From Thermoflavifilum thermophilum (GTDB taxonomy: Bacteria > Bacteroidota > Bacteroidia > Chitinophagales > Chitinophagaceae), in assembly GCF_900116565.1 (NCBI RefSeq), contig NZ_FPCJ01000001.1, positions 2,538,540-2,602,539 of the forward strand: DNA of 64,000 nucleotides, read 5' to 3'. Under the pieces are notes generated by a model. It was not told the DNA's origin, ran no database searches, and saw only the letters and a list, made by a program, of their open reading frames with translations. A program made the translations under genes and the position numbers. Of the stretch, positions 60,310 to 64,000 are shown piece after piece (the stretch's first letter is position 1; every line of letters begins with the position of its first letter).

Positions 60310-61248
60310 ATGTTGCGTATTGGTTTTTTATGCTGGATTATGATTATGTTAATGGCCCCAACACCAGCGGTCCATGCACAATATCGGCTATCCGCTGCAG
60401 ATCGTATGCGGCTGGAAAAACTGGAAGACAGCCTGAAATTTTTTGCATATACATTGGTAAACGGTAGGGATGAACAAATACGCAAACAGGCCAACGATGC
60501 ATTCATTCCACATCTGGTCAATGCATTGAAAATACGTGGTTCATTTTATTATCCGTTTGATTCCTTGCGACAAATATCTATTTTATACGCACCTGATAGC
60601 AGTTTTCGTATTTTCACCTGGCAGTTTCCGCGTGCCTTTGGTTCTTATCGCTATTACGGAGCCATTCAGATGAATACACGCGATGGTCATCTCAAATTAT
60701 TCCCATTGTTTGATAATTCAGAGTTCACCTATCATCTGGATGATACCATTACAGGACCGCGCGGATGGATTGGTTGTATTTATTATCGCCTGATAGAAAC
60801 GCATTTCAGGAATCAGAAATACTATACTTTGTTTGGCTTTAATGGAAATTCATTGCTGAGCAATAAAAAAATTCTGGAACCGCTTACATTTCCGCACGGG
60901 GAACCTGTGTTTGGCTCACCCATCTTTAGTTTTGCAAATGATTCCATTCCAGGTGCTGATCGCAATCGTTTTGTATTAGAATATAAAAAAGATGGAGATG
61001 CAGGTTTAAATTATGATGATGAACTGAAGATGATTGTGTATGATGAACTGGTGCCGTTGCACAATGAGCCGGAAAAGAAATATACCTATGTGCCGGATGG
61101 AAATTATGAAGGATTTGTATGGAAGAATGGCAAATGGGTACATGTAACAAAAGTATTTCCCGATAATCAGGGCCCCACCCCTATCCCGCTTCCGATAGAT
61201 TTTTCAAAGAAAAATCTTATACCCAAAGATAGTACGGAAGAGAATTGA
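60310..61248 (+). CDS. Secreted protein of unknown function
   Basis: 312 residues, not recognised. A signal peptide (MLRIGFLCWIMIMLMAPTPAVHA, cleavage after about A23) is followed by a helical stretch of about 40 residues (DRMRLEKLEDSLKFFAYTLVNG). A beta-rich body follows with many aromatics (FRIFTWQFPRAFGSYRYYGAIQM, KYYTLFGFNGNSLLSNKKIL, RFVLEYKKDGDAGLNYDDELKMIVYDEL) and a Pro/Lys-rich tail. It looks periplasmic or surface-exposed, and I believe similar proteins occur across Bacteroidota. It follows gmhB by 44 nt on the same strand but has its own near-match -7 box (TAGTTTTA) 4 nt before the ATG. Confidence 0.7.
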   Translation: MLRIGFLCWIMIMLMAPTPAVHAQYRLSAADRMRLEKLEDSLKFFAYTLVNGRDEQIRKQANDAFIPHLVNALKIRGSFYYPFDSLRQISILYAPDSSFRIFTWQFPRAFGSYRYYGAIQMNTRDGHLKLFPLFDNSEFTYHLDDTITGPRGWIGCIYYRLIETHFRNQKYYTLFGFNGNSLLSNKKILEPLTFPHGEPVFGSPIFSFANDSIPGADRNRFVLEYKKDGDAGLNYDDELKMIVYDELVPLHNEPEKKYTYVPDGNYEGFVWKNGKWVHVTKVFPDNQGPTPIPLPIDFSKKNLIPKDSTEEN

Positions 61249-61273
61249 GATGATCAGTATTCTTTGTGTTTTG

Positions 61274-63073
61274 CTATTCATTTATTTTCAACACAGCCAG
61301 AAATGCTTCCTGTGGCACTTCCACACTTCCGATCTGGCGCATGCGTTTTTTGCCTTCTTTCTGTTTTTCCAATAGTTTTCGTTTACGCGATACATCTCCT
61401 CCATAACATTTGGCGGTTACATCTTTTCGCAGGGCACTGATATTTTCTCTTGCAATGATTTTTGATCCGATGGCGGCTTGGATGGCAATCTGGAATTGCT
61501 GACGAGGCAATAATTCTTTCAACTTTTCACACAATTTGCGGCCAAATTCCTGTGCCCGGCTGCGGTGAATCAGGGCACTCAATGCATCAACCTTATCACC
61601 ATTCAGTAAAATGTCCATTTTCACAATATCGCTTTCGCGATAACCGATCGGATGATAATCAAACGAAGCATAGCCACGGGTCTGGCTTTTGAGTTTATCA
61701 TAAAAATCAAACACAATTTCCGTGAGTGGCATTTCAAAAATAAGTTCCACGCGGGTAGGTGTCAAATAATGTTGATTGATCAATGTACCTCGTTTACCCA
61801 GGCAAAGCGTCATGATATTGCCGATATATTCTGGTTTGGTGATGATTTGGGCGCGGATAAAGGGTTCCTCAACCCGGCTTAACCGGCCGGGATCGGGCAT
61901 TTCAGACGGATTGTTGACGATGATTTTTTCGCCTTTGGTGGTATAGGCAATGAAGCTTACGTTGGGAACTGTGGTGATTACACTTTGATGAAATTCCCGT
62001 TCCAACCGCTCCTGCACGATTTCCATGTGCAGCATGCCCAGAAATCCGCAGCGAAAGCCAAATCCCAGTGCCTGAGATGTTTCTGGTTCAAAAGTCAGTG
62101 CTGCATCATTCAGCTTGAGTTTTTCCATGCATTCGCGTAGTTCTTCGTAATCTTCCGTATTGACCGGGAAAATACCGGCAAATACCATGGGCTTTACTTC
62201 TTCAAAGCCTTTGATAGCTTCCTGACAGGGATTGTTGACCAACGTGATGGTATCGCCCACACGCACTTCACTGGCCGATTTGATGCCTGTGATGATGTAT
62301 CCCACATTACCAGCCGTGATTTGATCGCGGGGCTCCAGCCGCAGGCGAAGAATGCCCACTTCATCGGCATCGTATTCCCGCCCGGTGTTCACGAATTTTA
62401 CCTTATCTCCTTTTCGCAGGGTGCCGTTAAACACCCGATAATAGGCCACCACGCCGCGGAACGAATTGTACATGCTATCAAAAATAAGTGCCTGCAAAGG
62501 AGCATCCGGATCGCCTTCAGGTGGGGGGATGCGCTGCACAATGGCTTTCAGAATCTGCTCCACGCCGGCTCCTGTACGCGCGGATGCCAGCAGGATATCT
62601 TCTTCATAGCAACCAATCAGATCTATGATTTGTTCTTTGACTTCATCAATCATGGCCCCTTCCATATCAATTTTATTGATCACCGGAATGATTTCCAGAT
62701 CATGATCCAGTGCCAAATACAGGTTGGAGATGGTTTGTGCCTGAATGCCCTGAGTAGCATCCACCAGCAACAATGCTCCTTCGCAGGCAGCCAGCGCACG
62801 CGATACTTCATAAGAAAAATCCACATGTCCGGGCGTATCAATCAGATTCAAGGTATAGGTTTTCCCTCCAAACTCGTATTCCATTTGAATTGCATGGCTC
62901 TTGATGGTAATACCTTTTTCCCGTTCCAGTTCCATGTCGTCGAGCACCTGTTCCTGCATTTCCCGTTCGGAAATGGTGTGGGTAAATTCCAGCAGCCGGT
63001 CGGCCAGGGTGCTTTTGCCATGGTCAATATGAGCTATGATGCAGAAATTGCGGATATGTTCAATTCGGGGCAT
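61274..63073 (-). CDS. lepA: Elongation factor 4 (back-translocating GTPase LepA)
   Basis: 599 residues, the family length. [24 protein letters not shown] carries the G1 motif at about 14-22. [14 protein letters not shown] is G2, DTPGHVDF G3 and NKIDMEGA G4. The EF-G-like domains and the LepA-specific C-terminal domain ([33 protein letters not shown] and [41 protein letters not shown]) are complete. It binds ribosomes and affects elongation and 30S biogenesis. A perfect -7 box (63093-63100) lies 19 nt before the ATG. Confidence 0.98.
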   Translation of the reverse strand: MPRIEHIRNFCIIAHIDHGKSTLADRLLEFTHTISEREMQEQVLDDMELEREKGITIKSHAIQMEYEFGGKTYTLNLIDTPGHVDFSYEVSRALAACEGALLLVDATQGIQAQTISNLYLALDHDLEIIPVINKIDMEGAMIDEVKEQIIDLIGCYEEDILLASARTGAGVEQILKAIVQRIPPPEGDPDAPLQALIFDSMYNSFRGVVAYYRVFNGTLRKGDKVKFVNTGREYDADEVGILRLRLEPRDQITAGNVGYIITGIKSASEVRVGDTITLVNNPCQEAIKGFEEVKPMVFAGIFPVNTEDYEELRECMEKLKLNDAALTFEPETSQALGFGFRCGFLGMLHMEIVQERLEREFHQSVITTVPNVSFIAYTTKGEKIIVNNPSEMPDPGRLSRVEEPFIRAQIITKPEYIGNIMTLCLGKRGTLINQHYLTPTRVELIFEMPLTEIVFDFYDKLKSQTRGYASFDYHPIGYRESDIVKMDILLNGDKVDALSALIHRSRAQEFGRKLCEKLKELLPRQQFQIAIQAAIGSKIIARENISALRKDVTAKCYGGDVSRKRKLLEKQKEGKKRMRQIGSVEVPQEAFLAVLKINE

Positions 63074-63092
63074 ATAGTGGCCGGTTTGGGTG

Positions 63093-63100
63093 CAAATTTA
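63093..63100 (-). promoter_or_regulatory. Candidate -7 box (TAAATTTG) for lepA
   Basis: A perfect TAnnTTTG on the minus strand, 19 nt before the lepA ATG. It sits inside the coding end of the window region just after the M1 peptidase stop. No -33 box was recognised. Confidence 0.4.
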
Positions 63101-63124
63101 CCAATCGCAGCGAGAATGACCATT

Positions 63125-64000
63125 TCAGGGTTGCCAGCTGTTGTTGCTGCGATTCACGTCGGCATCGTACAGGGAGCCCAGTTGTATGCGTTTCACGGGT
63201 GAGGTTGTCCGGAATGAAAGGTTGACTACAGCATTGCCTTTTTCCCAGCACGAAACATCGCGATGCAGCTGCAGGCTGTCGCCATTTTGCAAATACACAT
63301 GCAGGTCAATGGGAACAGGCTTGTTACCCAATGACCGTATGGTAACCTGATAGCGAAGACCCTGATGGGTAACACGTTCAATGGCCAGATCGGGGAATCC
63401 TGCATCGAAAAACCATTTTTTCCAGAACCAATTCAAATTTTTATCTGCACCTGCATTCATGGCATAGAAAAAGTCATACGGCATTGGATGCTTCCCGTGC
63501 CAGGCTTGCATATAATGATGGAGGGCTTGCAGGAACCTTTCATTGCCCAGCATATCGCGCACATACAAATAACCCATGGCGGGCTTAGGATAGGAATTTA
63601 AATAATAATCGGTTCCTTCTTCCTGAGTGCTGGGAGTGATAATTGGCAGATCCACTTCCGTGCCTGCAAAATGATTGTAAGCCTCCATGCCGTAAGGATC
63701 GTGTACGGTACTGTCAATATAAGGCGTTAAAAGCCATTCACCCAAGGTAGCCCAGCCCTCATCCATCCACGCATATTTGGTTTCATTGGTACCCATGTAA
63801 AACGGGAAAAGGGTATGAAAAATTTCATGATCTGTTAGTTCAATGGTTGATGCCCGATTGCTCAGCGGGTTATCATTCACCATCATGGGATATTCCATCT
63901 GATCCAGCCCGTCCACTACGGTTTCATGCGGATACGGATAAGGCCAGCGCGGGAAATAATAGCTGATGCCTTCTACGGTTTTGCGTGCAAAATGAATGAC
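63125..64000 (-). CDS. M1-family metallopeptidase, C-terminal fragment
   Basis: The right window edge cuts the gene; 291 codons of its 3' part are visible. The reading frame stays open to the edge, with VIHFARKTVEGISYYFPRW first. The zinc site is HEIFH (about visible residues 58-62) with the third ligand Glu in WMDEGWA, 18 residues later, the gluzincin M1 pattern. A helical domain follows (AMGYLYVRDMLGNERFLQALHHYMQAWHGKHP) and then a C-terminal beta domain (HQGLRYQVTIRSLGNKPVPIDLHVYLQNGDSLQLHRDV). M1 enzymes are aminopeptidases; the N-terminus, with any signal peptide, is missing. It lies 51 nt upstream of lepA on the same strand. Confidence 0.85.
   Translation of the reverse strand, partial: VIHFARKTVEGISYYFPRWPYPYPHETVVDGLDQMEYPMMVNDNPLSNRASTIELTDHEIFHTLFPFYMGTNETKYAWMDEGWATLGEWLLTPYIDSTVHDPYGMEAYNHFAGTEVDLPIITPSTQEEGTDYYLNSYPKPAMGYLYVRDMLGNERFLQALHHYMQAWHGKHPMPYDFFYAMNAGADKNLNWFWKKWFFDAGFPDLAIERVTHQGLRYQVTIRSLGNKPVPIDLHVYLQNGDSLQLHRDVSCWEKGNAVVNLSFRTTSPVKRIQLGSLYDADVNRSNNSWQP

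Noticed and set aside
62321-63202. 293-codon plus-strand open frame
   Set aside because: Antisense shadow of lepA, running into the neighbouring peptidase gene; no family features.
1-64000. Mobile elements, CRISPR arrays, tRNA or rRNA genes, toxin-antitoxin or phage-defence genes
   Set aside because: No transposase, integrase, repeat-spacer pattern, cloverleaf-like sequence, Cas or restriction gene was recognised. The long intergenic regions are explained by promoters, the riboswitch and terminators.

Overview
The window reads as an ordinary chromosomal stretch of a member of the Bacteroidota, most likely family Chitinophagaceae. The evidence is a SusC/SusD pair, TonB-dependent receptors, Bacteroidota-restricted families (DUF4294, DUF3822), the long form of NusB, conserved gene orders (nusB-DUF1573-yajC-coaE and efp-accB-accC), near-absence of Shine-Dalgarno sequences, and repeated TAnnTTTG -7 promoter boxes. 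I cannot name a genus. No rRNA, tRNA, CRISPR array, insertion sequence or prophage gene is visible. Both ends are cut through genes: an S8 peptidase on the left and an M1 aminopeptidase on the right.

Layout. 1-16.7 kb: housekeeping and stress genes (L,D-transpeptidase, aldo/keto reductase, clpS, a CPA2 antiporter, a HIT-pncB-pncA NAD-salvage run, trmN6, a SprT-like protein, aspartate kinase, fbp, and a ccmE-ccmF-rhodanese cytochrome c maturation operon). 16.7-34.7 kb: carbohydrate use. A GH20 hexosaminidase, a DUF4382 lipoprotein and a SusC-SusD-lipoprotein uptake locus are followed by a five-gene minus-strand operon for malto-oligosaccharides (MFS importer, GH13 amylase, beta-phosphoglucomutase, GH65 maltose phosphorylase, glycogen branching enzyme) and a DeoR-type regulator. 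34.8-53 kb: core genes (groES-groL, nusB-DUF1573-yajC-coaE, hsp20, mdh, efp-accB-accC, coaD-rsmD-DUF3822, folB), with a DedA protein, a second MFS transporter and a heptosyltransferase-like GT9 enzyme. 53-55.8 kb: a TonB-dependent receptor behind a clear TPP riboswitch. 56-60.3 kb: a glycosyltransferase plus the whole hddA-gmhA-hddC-gmhB pathway to GDP-D-glycero-alpha-D-manno-heptose. 60.3-64 kb: an unrecognised secreted protein, lepA and the partial peptidase.

The most interesting signals concern how translation starts and proceeds. The hsp20 gene has an almost perfect Shine-Dalgarno sequence, rare in this phylum, and it can be buried in an 11-bp stem with the leader just upstream, so it looks like an RNA thermometer. 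Four genes (trmN6, the sprT-like gene, DUF4294 and DUF1573) have a perfect -7 box only 3-5 nt before the ATG, which predicts leaderless mRNAs. EF-P carries arginine (R32) instead of lysine at the tip of its modification loop. Other points worth following are a CxxxY-type CcmE, a four-cysteine rhodanese loop in the ccm operon, the TPP-controlled receptor, and candidate operators at the maltose locus. I found no multi-gene system that I could honestly call wholly new.
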